From positions 744,001 through 808,000 of the forward strand of contig NZ_LT963352.1 of the NCBI RefSeq assembly GCF_900236475.1: DNA of 64,000 nt, read 5' to 3'. Below are positions 30,206 to 39,406 of the stretch, piece by piece (the first letter of the stretch is position 1; every line of letters begins with the position of its first letter). Under the pieces are notes generated by a model. It was not told the DNA's origin, ran no database searches, and worked only from the letters and a program-made list of their open reading frames with translations. This DNA is from Streptomyces chartreusis NRRL 3882 (lineage in GTDB: Bacteria > Actinomycetota > Actinomycetes > Streptomycetales > Streptomycetaceae). Made by a program: the position numbers and the translations under genes.

Positions 30206-31864
30206 TTACGGCACGGGACGGTGCCGGTAATACGCGGCGGAGGACGGCGGCAGCGGGTCCTTCCCGAGGATGAGGTCGGCCGCCTTTTCCGCGATCATCA
30301 TCACCGGCGCGTAGATGTTGCCGTTGGTGATGTACGGCATCACCGACGCGTCGACGACCCGCAGCCCCTCCACCCCGTGCACCCGCATACTGGCCGGATC
30401 CACGACAGCCATCTCGTCGGTGCCCATCTTGCAGGTGCAGGACGGATGCAGCGCGGTCTCGCCGTCCTTGGCGACCCAGGCGAGGATCTCCTCGTCGGTC
30501 TCGACGGACGGCCCCGGTGAGATCTCCCCGGCGTTGTAGGGGGCCATGGCGGGCTGGTTGAGCAGCTTGCGGGCGACCCTGACGGCCTCGACCCACTCGC
30601 GGCGGTCCTGCTCGGTGGACAGGTAGTTGAAGCGCAGCGCGGGGTGCTCGGCCGGGTCCTTGCTCTTGATCTTCACCGAGCCGACGGCGTCGGAGTACAT
30701 GGGGCCGACGTGCACCTGGTAGCCGTGTCCGCCGGCGGGCACGGAGCCGTCGTAGCGGACCGCGACGGGCAGGAAGTGGAACATCAGGTTGGGGTAGGCC
30801 ACGTCCTCGTTGCCGCGGACGAAGCCGCCCGCCTCGAAGTGGTTGGTCGCGGCGGGGCCGGTGCGGAAGAGCCACTGGAGGCCGATGAAGGGCGCGCGCC
30901 ACTTGGCGAGGTACGGCTGCATGGAGACGGGCTGCTTGCAGGCGTACTGGATGTACACCTCCAGGTGGTCCTGGAGGTTCTCGCCGACGCCCGGCAGATC
31001 GTGTACGACGTCCACGCCGAGCGCGCTCAGTTCCTCGGCGTTGCCGACGCCCGAGAGCTGGAGCAGCTGCGGGGAGTTGATCGCGCCTCCGCAGAGGATC
31101 ACTTCGCGGGCACGCACCCGCTGGGGTCTGCCACGACCGCGCCGGTATTCGACGCCGACGGCCCGCTTGCCTTCGAAGAGGACGCGGGTGACCAGGGCAC
31201 GCGTCCTGACCGTGAGGTTGGGGCGCTGTCGCACGGGCTTGAGATAGGCCTTGGAGGCCGAGAGACGGCGGCCGCGGTGGACGTTGCGGTCGAACCGGGC
31301 GAAGCCTTCCTGCCGGTAGCCGTTCACGTCGTCGGTGGGAGCGTGGCCCGCCTCCTCGGTGGCCTTCAGGAAGGCCTCGAAGAGCGGATTGGTCCCCGGG
31401 CCGCGCTCCAGGACGAGAGGGCCGTCGTGACCGCGGAACTCGTCGTCCGGACCGGCGGCGAGACAGTCCTCCATCCGCCGGAAGTACGGCAGGCAGTGCG
31501 CGTAGTCCCAGGTCTTCATGCCCGGGTCGGCCGCCCAGCGCTCGTAGTCCATGGGGTTGCCGCGCTGGAAGATCATGCCGTTGATGCTGCTGGAACCGCC
31601 CAGCACCTTGCCTCGCGCGTGGTAGACGCGCCGGCCTCCCATGTGGGGCTCCGGTTCGGACTCGTACCTCCAGTCGTAGAACCGGCTGCCGATCGGGTAG
31701 GTCAGTGCCGCGGGCATGTGGATGAAGACGTCCCAGGGGTAGTCGGGCCTGCCCGCCTCCAGGACGAGCACCTGGTTGCCCGGATCCGCGGAGAGCCGGT
31801 TGGCCAGTGCACTGCCGGCCGATCCACCACCGACGATGACGAAGTCGTACTGCAAGTGAGCCAT
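30206..31864 (-). CDS. betA: Choline dehydrogenase (GMC oxidoreductase)
   Basis: 552 residues. FAD motif [18 protein letters not shown] at the N-terminus; GMC signatures [20 protein letters not shown] near 84 and [13 protein letters not shown] near 258; catalytic histidine in [10 protein letters not shown] near 465 and asparagine in [11 protein letters not shown] near 508. It oxidises choline to betaine aldehyde, probably passing electrons to the respiratory chain. Start ATG at 31864 (MAHLQYDFV). Divergent from iclR2, sharing two perfect operator sites. Confidence 0.9.
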   Translation of the reverse strand: MAHLQYDFVIVGGGSAGSALANRLSADPGNQVLVLEAGRPDYPWDVFIHMPAALTYPIGSRFYDWRYESEPEPHMGGRRVYHARGKVLGGSSSINGMIFQRGNPMDYERWAADPGMKTWDYAHCLPYFRRMEDCLAAGPDDEFRGHDGPLVLERGPGTNPLFEAFLKATEEAGHAPTDDVNGYRQEGFARFDRNVHRGRRLSASKAYLKPVRQRPNLTVRTRALVTRVLFEGKRAVGVEYRRGRGRPQRVRAREVILCGGAINSPQLLQLSGVGNAEELSALGVDVVHDLPGVGENLQDHLEVYIQYACKQPVSMQPYLAKWRAPFIGLQWLFRTGPAATNHFEAGGFVRGNEDVAYPNLMFHFLPVAVRYDGSVPAGGHGYQVHVGPMYSDAVGSVKIKSKDPAEHPALRFNYLSTEQDRREWVEAVRVARKLLNQPAMAPYNAGEISPGPSVETDEEILAWVAKDGETALHPSCTCKMGTDEMAVVDPASMRVHGVEGLRVVDASVMPYITNGNIYAPVMMIAEKAADLILGKDPLPPSSAAYYRHRPVP

Positions 31865-31933
31865 GGGGCCTCGTCTCGCTCGCGCCGTTGAGAATGCGCG
31901 GCATGCTAGTACTCGTATCACTATGCGCACCAG

Positions 31934-31950
31934 GTTGCGAACCGCGCAAC
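31934..31950. promoter_or_regulatory. Betaine-island operator between betA and iclR2 (perfect)
   Basis: GTTGCGAACCGCGCAAC, 69 bases before the betA start and 71 bases before the iclR2 start. Confidence 0.65.
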
Positions 31951-32009
31951 TTCTTCGAAACCTGCACAAGGCCCTGACCTGCAGCGCTGCCTGCTATGTT
32001 TAACGCCCG

Positions 32010-32030
32010 TATAGTTGCGTTGTGAGCAAC
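32010..32030 (+). promoter_or_regulatory. -10 element and perfect operator over the iclR2 start codon
   Basis: TATAGT (32010-32015) ends six bases before the GTG at 32022. The perfect site GTTGCGTTGTGAGCAAC (32014-32030) covers the expected transcription start and the start codon. No ribosome site is present, so a leaderless, autoregulated transcript is likely. The same arrangement occurs at iclR1. Confidence 0.6.
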
Positions 32031-32819
32031 TACCATGCAGATACCGAAACGACAACTGCGCCGACCGGTGGCGTGCAGTCCGTCGACCGCGCCATCACCG
32101 TGCTGGAGATCCTGGCCCGGCGCGGCGAGGCCGGAGTCAGCGAGGTGGCCACCGAGATCGATGTCCACAAGTCCACCGCGTTCCGGCTGCTCGGCGCCCT
32201 GGAGGTGCGCGGCCTGGTGGAACAGGCAGGCGAGCGCGGCAAGTACCGCCTCGGCTTCGGCCTCGTCCGCCTCGCCGGCGCGGTCACCGGCCGCATCGAC
32301 ATCACGCAGCAGAGCCGACCGGTCTGCGAGCGTCTCGCCGAGGAGATCGGCGAGACCGTGAACCTCGCCGTGATGCAGGAGCAGTACGCGATCAACCTGT
32401 ACCAGGTGCGGGGCCCCGGCGCTGTCACGGCGTTCAACTGGGTCGGCCAGCTGACGCCGCTGCACGCCACCTCCAGCGGCAAGATCCTGCTGGCCCACAT
32501 GCCGCCGAAGGAGCGCGCCGCGCTGCTGTCGGAGACCGGCCTGAAGAAGCTGACACCCCGCACCCTGACCGCGAAGACGAAGCTCGAGAAGAACCTCGCC
32601 GAGGCGCTCGAGCGTGGCTACTCCTGGACCCTGGAGGAGTTCGAGGTGGGACTGCACGCCATGGCCGCGCCGGTCCGCAACAGGGACGGCGAGGTCATCG
32701 CGGCGATCAGCGCCTCCGGACCGGCGTACCGCCTCACCGAGGACCGGATGCACGACCTGGCTCCGGTGCTGGTCAAGGGCGCGGACGAGATCAGCCACCG
32801 CATGGGCTATCTCGGCTGA
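32022..32819 (+). CDS. IclR-family regulator (copy 2)
   Basis: 265 residues, similar to the first IclR protein along the whole length (VQSVDRAITVLEIL, DVHKSTAFRLLGALE, ATSSGKILLAHM, SASGPAYRLTEDRM). Winged helix at about 18-78 and effector-binding domain to the end. Divergent from betA. The start is GTG with codons GTG-AGC-AAC; it lacks a Shine-Dalgarno. It ends 18 bases before the convergent Rieske gene, without an obvious terminator. Probable local regulator of choline and betaine catabolism; whether it acts as repressor or activator is unknown. Confidence 0.9.
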   Translation: MSNYHADTETTTAPTGGVQSVDRAITVLEILARRGEAGVSEVATEIDVHKSTAFRLLGALEVRGLVEQAGERGKYRLGFGLVRLAGAVTGRIDITQQSRPVCERLAEEIGETVNLAVMQEQYAINLYQVRGPGAVTAFNWVGQLTPLHATSSGKILLAHMPPKERAALLSETGLKKLTPRTLTAKTKLEKNLAEALERGYSWTLEEFEVGLHAMAAPVRNRDGEVIAAISASGPAYRLTEDRMHDLAPVLVKGADEISHRMGYLG

Positions 32820-32837
32820 GCCCGCCGTGAACCGCCG

Positions 32838-33968
32838 CTACTGCGGCCGTCCCACGCCCAGACGCTCCTGGACGAAGGCGTGGAACTCGCCGATGTGATG
32901 CTCGCTGGGCACGAGGACGCCGCCCTTGGCGTACAGCCGGGAGCTCATCGCGGGCTGACAGCGCTCGCACGCGTCGAAGTCCTGCCGGTTGACTCGGTCG
33001 AAGAGCTCCACCGACCGGCTGACGTCCTTGCCGCTCTCGACGACGTGCTTGAGGTAGAGCCAGTCGCACTCGACGATGGTGCGGTCGGCGGCGACCGGGT
33101 ACATCCGGTGGAAGATCACGTGGTCGGGCACGAGGTTGATGAACACCTGCGGCCGGACGGTGATCGCGTAGTAACGGCGGTCCTGGTCCTCGGTCACGCC
33201 CGGAATGCGGTCGAGGCCTTCGGAGCCGTCGACGGTGAAGCCCTTGATCTCGGAGCCGAACTCCGCGCCGTGTCCCACGTAGTACTGGGCGGCGTACCCG
33301 TCGGCGAACTCGGGGAGCACCTCGGTCAGCTCGGGGTGGATCGTCGCGCAGTGGTAGCACTCCATGAAGTTCTCGACGATGAGCTTCCAGTTCGCCTTCA
33401 CGTCGTAGACGATCCGTGCACCGACTTCGAGGTTGTCGATGTCGTAGTGCTCGATCGACTCCGTGTCGCCCAGGCGTGCGACCACATCCCCCACCACCTC
33501 GTCGAAGGGGGGCGGGTCCGCCGCGAGGCACACCCACACATAGCCGAGCCATTCCCGTGTGGCCACTGCTGCCAGGCCGTACTCGGTGCGGCTGACGTCG
33601 GGCATCTTGGTGAGGTTGGGTGCCGCGACGAGTTTGCCCGTCAGGTCGTACGTCCAGGCGTGATAGGGACACTGGAAGGCGCGTTTGACCTCGCCGGTCT
33701 CCGCCGTGCAGAGCTTGGCGCCGCGGTGCCGGCAGACGTTGAGGAAGGCCCGGACGGAGTTGTCCCGTGCACGGGTGATCAGGATGCTCTCGCGGCCCAC
33801 CTCGACGGTGCGGAAGGCACCGGGCGCGGCGAGGTCGGCGGAGCGCACGGCGCAGAACCACATCGCCTCGAAGATGTGTTCCTGCTCCTGGGCGAAGATC
33901 TCGGGATCCGTGTAGGAGGAGCCGGGGAGGGTGGCGATCAGGCTTTCCGGCAGGCCGGTCGAGGTCAC
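32838..33968 (-). CDS. gbcA: Rieske oxygenase, probable glycine betaine monooxygenase (copy 2)
   Basis: 376 residues. The same Rieske ligands (CRHRG, CPYHAW) and iron ligands (NFMECYHCATIHPEL) as copy 1, with only scattered substitutions and a different C-terminus (RLGVGRPQ). GTG at 33968 has GAGGAG eight bases upstream; a longer frame upstream is less likely. It follows the ferredoxin and reductase genes on the same strand after 106 bases, so this copy has its electron chain in the same operon. Confidence 0.84.
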   Translation of the reverse strand: MTSTGLPESLIATLPGSSYTDPEIFAQEQEHIFEAMWFCAVRSADLAAPGAFRTVEVGRESILITRARDNSVRAFLNVCRHRGAKLCTAETGEVKRAFQCPYHAWTYDLTGKLVAAPNLTKMPDVSRTEYGLAAVATREWLGYVWVCLAADPPPFDEVVGDVVARLGDTESIEHYDIDNLEVGARIVYDVKANWKLIVENFMECYHCATIHPELTEVLPEFADGYAAQYYVGHGAEFGSEIKGFTVDGSEGLDRIPGVTEDQDRRYYAITVRPQVFINLVPDHVIFHRMYPVAADRTIVECDWLYLKHVVESGKDVSRSVELFDRVNRQDFDACERCQPAMSSRLYAKGGVLVPSEHHIGEFHAFVQERLGVGRPQ

Positions 33969-34074
33969 AGTGCACTCCTCGGGGAACGTCGTGGGTCGGG
34001 CATGCACGCGCCGGGACGAGCGGCACCGGACGTCGTGGAGCGACGGTGGCTGTGCGAGCGAGGTCTGCGCCCTG

Positions 34075-35238
34075 TCAGGGCGTCTTGGTCGCGAGTTGCT
34101 TGCGCCAGCGCGTGAACAGCTTCGGCTGGTTCATCCCGAGTACGGCGACCGGGTGTCCGGCACGCCGGTAGACGGCCAGGACGTTGCGATCGTCGGCGGT
34201 GCCTTCCTCGATCGTCACGCCGTCGGCGCGGGCCGCGTTGCCGGCGAACTGGATCTTCACGCCGTACTGGTCGGACCAGAAGTACGGCGGCCGGGGTATG
34301 CCCGGTTCGCACTCGCCCCAGGACAGCAGGGCGGCCACGGCCGCGTCGGGACGTTCCCGGGCGCCGGTCCAGTGCTCGACGCGGCGGTGGGTGCCCGCGC
34401 GCGGGTCGTACCAGGAGGCGCAGTCGCCGACCGCCACCACCCCGGCCAGGCTGGTGCGGCCGTCCGCACCGCACTTGACGCCGTCGTCGAGTTCGATGCC
34501 GGATCCGGCCAGCCACTCGACGCAGGGACGGGCCCCGACACCCACGACGACGATGTCGGCGGGGATGCTGCGGCCGTCCTCCATCAGGACGGCTTCGACG
34601 CGGGTCTCGCCGCTCAGCCCCTTGACGCCCACGCCGCACAACAGCCGTACACCGTGGTCGGCGTGGAGGGCGGAGACGATGCGCCCCATGGCCGCGCCGA
34701 GCGGACCGGCCAGTGGTGTGGGCGCCGCCTCGACGATGGTCACGTCGAGGCCGAGAGCGGAGGCGGTGGAGGCGACCTCGGCACCGATGAAGCCGCCGCC
34801 GATCACGACCAGGCGCCCGCCCCGGGCCAGTTCGTCCCGCAGGGCGCGGGCGTCGTCCAGGGTGCGCAGGGTGTGCACACCGGCCAGTCCGTCCATGCCG
34901 GGCAGGGTCCGGGCGGCGGCGCCGGTGGCGATGACGATGCCGTCGGCCCGCACCTGGCGGCCGTCGGCGAGCCGCACGGCGCGGGGCGTGGTGTCGAGTC
35001 CGGCGGCGCGGGCACCGAGCAGCCACTCCACTCGCAGGTCCTCGTCGTCCGGCTCCAGTGCGAGGTCGGCTTCGCCGATGCTGCCGGCGAGGAACTCCTT
35101 GGACAGGGGCGGCCTGTCGTAGGGGCGATGGACTTCGTCGCCGATGACGACCAGCCGTCCGTCGTACCCCTGTTTGCGCAACGAGCGCGCCGCGGACAGG
35201 CCCGCCAGCGACGCGCCCACCACGGCCACTGTCCTCAC
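34075..35238 (-). CDS. Ferredoxin--NAD(P)H reductase (FAD-dependent, rubredoxin/ferredoxin-reductase type)
   Basis: 387 residues. FAD motif VAVVGASLAGLSAARSLRKQG at the N-terminus, NAD(P) motif LVVIGGGFIGAEVASTASALG near 145 and C-terminal VVAVGDCASWYD near 265. It passes electrons from NAD(P)H to the Rieske ferredoxin and so to the terminal oxygenase. GTG start overlaps the ferredoxin stop. Some glycine betaine oxygenases use GbcB reductases with their own 2Fe-2S domain; here a three-component chain is used instead. Confidence 0.87.
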   Translation of the reverse strand: MRTVAVVGASLAGLSAARSLRKQGYDGRLVVIGDEVHRPYDRPPLSKEFLAGSIGEADLALEPDDEDLRVEWLLGARAAGLDTTPRAVRLADGRQVRADGIVIATGAAARTLPGMDGLAGVHTLRTLDDARALRDELARGGRLVVIGGGFIGAEVASTASALGLDVTIVEAAPTPLAGPLGAAMGRIVSALHADHGVRLLCGVGVKGLSGETRVEAVLMEDGRSIPADIVVVGVGARPCVEWLAGSGIELDDGVKCGADGRTSLAGVVAVGDCASWYDPRAGTHRRVEHWTGARERPDAAVAALLSWGECEPGIPRPPYFWSDQYGVKIQFAGNAARADGVTIEEGTADDRNVLAVYRRAGHPVAVLGMNQPKLFTRWRKQLATKTP

Positions 35239-35597
35239 GCGACGCCCTCGGCGAGCCGGGCGGCGATGCAGGGGGGCAGGTTCGGGGCTGCCGTGGACAG
35301 CCGGACGTAGATCATGCCGTCCTCGACGAGGACCTCGTGCGTGCGCACCGGGAGCTTGGCCGGCGGGGCGTCGACGGCTCCGGTCTTGAGGTTGAACTTC
35401 GAGGCGTGCAGCGGGCATTCGACCTCACAGCCCTCCAGCCAGCCGTCGGCGAGCGAGGCGTCCTGGTGGGTGCATGTGTCGTCGATGGCGAAGAGTTCGC
35501 CGTCGTCGGTGTGGAACACCGAGACCGGCGGGTCGATGTCGAGCCTGTGGGCCTCGCCTCGGGGCAGATCCACGAGACGGCACGCGGCAATCATCAT
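35235..35597 (-). CDS. Rieske-type ferredoxin
   Basis: 120 residues, small soluble 2Fe-2S protein. Ligand motifs are CTHQDASLADG near 42 and CPLHASKFNLKTG near 62. It carries electrons from the adjacent reductase to the Rieske oxygenases. Two adjacent ATGs (35597 and 35594) follow GAGGTG; the second has better spacing. First gene of the ferredoxin-reductase-gbcA2 operon, preceded by betaine-island operator sites. Confidence 0.9.
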   Translation of the reverse strand: MMIAACRLVDLPRGEAHRLDIDPPVSVFHTDDGELFAIDDTCTHQDASLADGWLEGCEVECPLHASKFNLKTGAVDAPPAKLPVRTHEVLVEDGMIYVRLSTAAPNLPPCIAARLAEGVA

Positions 35598-35605
35598 GAC
35601 ACCTC

Positions 35606-35641
35606 GGTGCGTATAGCGAAACGGATTGCGGTGAACGCAAC
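35606..35641. promoter_or_regulatory. Betaine-island operators upstream of the ferredoxin operon
   Basis: ATTGCGGTGAACGCAAC at 35625-35641 (9 of 10 arm positions) and GGTGC-N7-GAAAC at 35606-35622 (8 of 10), both just before the ferredoxin start. Confidence 0.55.
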
Positions 35642-35708
35642 GCCAGTTTGAGGGCGCCTTCAAACCCTTGTCAAGGAGTTCGCGGGACACCTGACGCCCT
35701 CAATTTCT

Positions 35709-35725
35709 GTTTCACATCATGAAAC
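35709..35725. promoter_or_regulatory. Related palindrome GTTTC-N7-GAAAC
   Basis: GTTTCACATCATGAAAC is fully symmetric in its 5-base arms with the same 7-base spacing. It lies between the ferredoxin operon start and the 3' end of the hydrolase gene. A degenerate copy TCTGC-N7-GAAAC follows at 35728-35744. The GTTTC arm also occurs in the iclR1 site. Confidence 0.5.
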
Positions 35726-35773
35726 GATCTGCATCATGAGAAACGCAGGTCGGAGCGGAGCACCTCGCGGGAG

Positions 35774-36409
35774 TCACCAGCCGCGGGCGGCCCACTCCTG
35801 CAGGTGCGGTGCCTCCGCCTGGACGGTCGTCGTCTCACCGTGTCCGGTGTGGACGACCGTCTCGCCCGGGAGGGTCAGCAGCCGGTCACCGATGGAGCTG
35901 ATGATCGTGCCGAAGTCGCTGTACGAGCGCCCGGTCGCGCCGGGTCCACCGGCGAACAGCGTGTCACCGCTGAACAGCGCACCCAGCTCGGGCGCGTACA
36001 GGCACACCGCCCCCGGAGCGTGTCCCGGCGTGTGGAGGACGCGCAGGCCGATGCCCGCCACCGTGAGTTCGTCACCGTCGGCGAGCGGCCGGTCGGGCCG
36101 CCGGCCGGGATGCGCCATCTTCCACAGCACCTGGTCGTCAGGGTGCAGGAGAATCGGCGCGCCCGTGGCCAGAGCGACGTCCGGCGCGGCGCGCACATGG
36201 TCGTCGTGGGCGTGGGTGCACACGATGGCCGACAGCCGGCGGTCACCGACGGCCGCCAGGACGGCGTCGGAATCGTGGGCCGCGTCGATGACGACCACCT
36301 CGTCGTCGTCACCGATGAGCCAGACGTTGTTGTCGACGTCCCAGGTCCCGCCGTCGAGGCTGAAGGTCCCGCTGGTGACGAGGCGTTCGATGCGCGGTGC
36401 GCCGGCCAT
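35774..36409 (-). CDS. Metallo-beta-lactamase-fold hydrolase, mycothiol-pathway partner
   Basis: 211 residues. Metal motif THAHDDHV near 65, GHAPGAV near 131, SGDTLF near 149 and TGHGE near 188: the set of glyoxalase II-type hydrolases. Its start overlaps the stop of the mycothiol-dependent formaldehyde dehydrogenase gene, an arrangement I recall from other actinobacteria. A role as thioesterase on S-formylmycothiol is a reasonable guess but not shown by sequence. ATG at 36409 is preferred to the GTG at 36412. Confidence 0.8.
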   Translation of the reverse strand: MAGAPRIERLVTSGTFSLDGGTWDVDNNVWLIGDDDEVVVIDAAHDSDAVLAAVGDRRLSAIVCTHAHDDHVRAAPDVALATGAPILLHPDDQVLWKMAHPGRRPDRPLADGDELTVAGIGLRVLHTPGHAPGAVCLYAPELGALFSGDTLFAGGPGATGRSYSDFGTIISSIGDRLLTLPGETVVHTGHGETTTVQAEAPHLQEWAARGW

Positions 36410-37494
36410 CACAGCACCACCACCGAGCGCAGCACGTCGCCGCGGTGCATCTTCTCGAACGCCTCCTCCACGTCACCGAGGCCGATGGTCTCGGAGACGA
36501 AGGCGTCCAGGTCGAAACGGCCTCCCAGATACAGGTCGATGAGGGCCGGGAAGTCGCGCGAGGGCAGGCAGTCGCCGTACCAGCTGGACTTCAGTGAGCC
36601 GCCCCGCCCGAAGACGTCGAGCAGGGGCAGCTCCACCTTCATCTCCGGGGTGGGCACGCCGACCAGCACGACCGTGCCGGCCAGGTCGCGGGCGTAGAAG
36701 GCCTGGCGGTACGTCTCGGGGCGGCCGACCGCCTCCACGACGACGTCCGCGCCGAAGCCGCCCGTCAGCTCGCGCACCGCTGCCACGACGTCGCCCTTCG
36801 CCCCGTCGACCGTATGGGTGGCCCCCATGGCCATGGCCCGGTCCAGCTTGCGCCGGTCGATGTCGACGGCGATGACCTTGCTCGCTCCGGCCAGCCTCGC
36901 CCCCGCCACGGCGGCCATGCCGACGCCGCCGCAGCCGATGACGGCGACGGAGTCGCCCCGGCCGACGGCACCGGTGTTCACGGCCGCGCCGAAGCCCGCC
37001 ATGACACCGCACCCGAGCAGACCGGCTGCCGCCGCCGGGGCCGCCGGGTCCACCTTGGTGCACTGCCCGGCGGCGACCAGCGTCTTCTCCGCGAACGCGC
37101 CGATGCCGAGCGCCGGCGAGAGCGGGGTGCCGTCGAGCAGTGTCATCGGCTGTGTCGCGTTGTGGGTGGCGAAGCAGTACCAGGGCCTGCCCCTGCTGCA
37201 CGCCCGGCACTGGCCGCACACCGCACGCCAGTTGAGGATGACGAAGTCACCGGGCTCGACGCCGGTGACCCCCTCGCCGACCGCCTCGACGCGACCTGCC
37301 GCCTCGTGCCCGAGAAGGAAGGGGAAGTCGTCGTTGATTCCGCCCTCGCGGTAGTGGAGATCGGTATGACAGACGCCGCAGGCCTCGACCTCGACCAGCG
37401 CCTCACCCGGTCCGGGGTCGGGGACGACGATCGTTTCGACGGAGACCGGTGCGCCCTTCTTACGGGCGACGACAGCACGAACCTCGTGAGCCAT
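36409..37494 (-). CDS. mscR: S-(hydroxymethyl)mycothiol dehydrogenase (formaldehyde detoxification)
   Basis: 361 residues, zinc alcohol dehydrogenase family. Catalytic-zinc motif [16 protein letters not shown] near 35 with GHEAAG near 64; the structural-zinc cysteines are in [15 protein letters not shown] near 92; NAD motif [19 protein letters not shown] near 180. MscR-type enzymes oxidise the adduct of formaldehyde and mycothiol. In this island it would remove formaldehyde released by the Rieske oxygenases. Ribosome site GAGGAG before the ATG at 37494; betaine-island operator upstream. Confidence 0.86.
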   Translation of the reverse strand: MAHEVRAVVARKKGAPVSVETIVVPDPGPGEALVEVEACGVCHTDLHYREGGINDDFPFLLGHEAAGRVEAVGEGVTGVEPGDFVILNWRAVCGQCRACSRGRPWYCFATHNATQPMTLLDGTPLSPALGIGAFAEKTLVAAGQCTKVDPAAPAAAAGLLGCGVMAGFGAAVNTGAVGRGDSVAVIGCGGVGMAAVAGARLAGASKVIAVDIDRRKLDRAMAMGATHTVDGAKGDVVAAVRELTGGFGADVVVEAVGRPETYRQAFYARDLAGTVVLVGVPTPEMKVELPLLDVFGRGGSLKSSWYGDCLPSRDFPALIDLYLGGRFDLDAFVSETIGLGDVEEAFEKMHRGDVLRSVVVL

Positions 37495-37529
37495 GAGCTG
37501 CTCCTCAAGCGGGAAACCCTCGCCAGTGC

Positions 37530-37546
37530 GTTGCTCCATTCGCGAC
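37530..37546. promoter_or_regulatory. Betaine-island operator upstream of mscR (9 of 10 positions)
   Basis: GTTGCTCCATTCGCGAC, 35 bases before the mscR start. It marks the outer edge of the island. Confidence 0.55.
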
Positions 37547-37620
37547 ACGCACCGCTATGCGCAACCGAGCATCCCGGAGGGGCACGCCGAGGGTCAAGGG
37601 CCTGGTTCCAAACCGGGCAG

Positions 37621-39357
37621 TCAGGGCGCGTGCCGGAGTTCGTGGGCTTCGGCGAGGAGGAGGTAGGCGGCGGCGGTCCAGGTGTAGGCGCGGTCGCGCA
37701 GGCCGCTGCCGGTGAGGGCGTCGAAGTTCTCCGCGAAGCCGTGCGTCTCGCACAGGGCCCGGAAGCGGGTGCTGATCTCGTCGGCGAGGCGCTGGTGGCC
37801 GGCGCGGCGCAGGCCGTCCTCGACGAGGACGGTGGCGGGGGCCCAGATCGGGCCGCGCCAGTAGCCGTCGGCGCGGTAGTGCGGTGAGGTGGGGAGTTCG
37901 GTGGCCAGTCCGTACGGGGTCAGGTGCGCCTCGATCCGGGCGGCCAGGGTCTTGGCGACGTTCTCGGGCAGGTGCTCGCCCAGGGCGATGGGCATCAGGT
38001 CCAGCAGGCTGGAGCTGCTCCAGGTGTCGCCGCTGCCGGCGCCCCGGGCGACGAACCGCTCCCCCGCCCACAGCTCGTCGAGCATGGCCGCCCGGGTCTG
38101 CTCCGCGCTGCGTCTCCACGCGTGGGCGTCGTCGGCGAGACCGAGTTCCGTCGCCAGGGCGGCGAGCTCGTGCAGTTGGAGGGTGAGGAACGCGGCGAGG
38201 TCGGCGGTGACGACCACGCGCTCGGGGTCGAAGGTGGTGGCGTTGTCCCAGCCGCTGTCGTTGCCGTGCTGGTAGTGCGGCAGAGCGGCGCCCGGCGCTC
38301 GGCGTGCCGTGAGCCAGAAGTCCGTCCAGCGCCGCAACCGGTCGTAGATCTGGGTGAGCTCGGCGTGGTCGAGGGGTTCGGGGAGGCGTCGGCGCAGGCG
38401 GCCCAGGGTCCAGCCGTGGATGGGCGGCTTGACGAAGTTGCGGAGGACCTCCGAGTGGGTCACCGAGTCGGGCAGGGCCCCGGTCTCGTCCTGGTGGTCG
38501 AAGGGCAGCGCGAACTGGTCCCGGGCCAGCGCGGGATCTCCGGATGCCAGTGCGAGGGCGTTGAAGCAGTGGTCCCAGCTCCAGACCTTGTCCATCCAGT
38601 GCTTGGACATCAGCACGGCGGGCCGGGTGACGAGGCCGGCCGGGTCGACCGTCGCCGACCACAGGACGTACGCGGCGAGTCCGGCCGCCGGGGTGCGGGA
38701 GGAGCGCCAGGGGGCCACCGCGTCGGCGAAGGCGGTGAAGGCGTGTTCCGCGGCGGTCACGACCTCGCCGAACGCCGTCCGGGCGGTGTAGGGGCGGCGT
38801 GCGGTGTCGAGTTCCTCGATGGCGGCCTCCCAGGTTCCCCCGGCGTCCGCGCCGATCGTGAGACCGCGGTCGGCGCTGCCCAGGTCCTGGCCGCCGGTGG
38901 CATCGGTCACGGCCCCCGACAGCACGGTGATCCGGTAGCGGCGCCCGGTCTCGTACGAGGTGAACACGTACGCTCCGTCGGCCGGGTCACGGAAGAAGTA
39001 CGTGCCCGTGAAGGGTGTCAGGGTCCGCGCCACCGCGGTGACGCGCAGGCTGGTGCCCTCCCCGCGCAGGCGTACGGTGTCCTGCGACTCGTAGGCGAGG
39101 TCGACGCGCCCGCTCTCGTGGGTCCAGGTCAGCAGACCCGGCGTCGCCGTGATCCGGGTCCCGGCCCGATCGCCGCTCGTGGCGTCGACGGGGACGAGGC
39201 GCAGGACCGGGTGCATGCCGTTCTGGTGGGAGACCAGATGGAGGTCCTCGGCGTAGGTGTTCTCGGCCAGGACCGGTGAGATGTCGAACCAGGATCCGCG
39301 CGTGCTGAACGGGATGTCGTGGAGGGAGAAGGCCGGGCCGGTCGGGGCGGCGGTCAT
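37621..39357 (-). CDS. Glycoside hydrolase with (alpha/alpha)6 barrel, GH63/MGH1-like
   Basis: 578 residues, no signal peptide. The C-terminal part has the barrel motifs of GH63-, GH37- and MGH1-type alpha-glycosidases: WSWDHCFNALAL near 258, GNDSGWDNATTFDPE near 360 with a likely catalytic acid, and YWRGPIWAPATVLV near 500. The N-terminal 190 residues are beta-rich. It is the last gene of a sugar importer operon (49 bases after the permease) and probably cleaves the imported oligosaccharide in the cytosol. Substrate is unknown. Confidence 0.72.
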   Translation of the reverse strand: MTAAPTGPAFSLHDIPFSTRGSWFDISPVLAENTYAEDLHLVSHQNGMHPVLRLVPVDATSGDRAGTRITATPGLLTWTHESGRVDLAYESQDTVRLRGEGTSLRVTAVARTLTPFTGTYFFRDPADGAYVFTSYETGRRYRITVLSGAVTDATGGQDLGSADRGLTIGADAGGTWEAAIEELDTARRPYTARTAFGEVVTAAEHAFTAFADAVAPWRSSRTPAAGLAAYVLWSATVDPAGLVTRPAVLMSKHWMDKVWSWDHCFNALALASGDPALARDQFALPFDHQDETGALPDSVTHSEVLRNFVKPPIHGWTLGRLRRRLPEPLDHAELTQIYDRLRRWTDFWLTARRAPGAALPHYQHGNDSGWDNATTFDPERVVVTADLAAFLTLQLHELAALATELGLADDAHAWRRSAEQTRAAMLDELWAGERFVARGAGSGDTWSSSSLLDLMPIALGEHLPENVAKTLAARIEAHLTPYGLATELPTSPHYRADGYWRGPIWAPATVLVEDGLRRAGHQRLADEISTRFRALCETHGFAENFDALTGSGLRDRAYTWTAAAYLLLAEAHELRHAP

Positions 39358-39406
39358 GACGGGTCACTCGTTTCTTGAGCAGGGAGCACCAGTGGTGTGC
39401 CGGAGG

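Noticed and set aside
29748..32798. 1016-residue open frame on the minus strand
   Set aside because: Antisense or out of frame to betB, betA and iclR2, which have clear family motifs and ribosome sites.
37549..37565. GCACC-N7-GCAAC as a second mscR operator
   Set aside because: Only the right arm fits; two of five positions match on the left.
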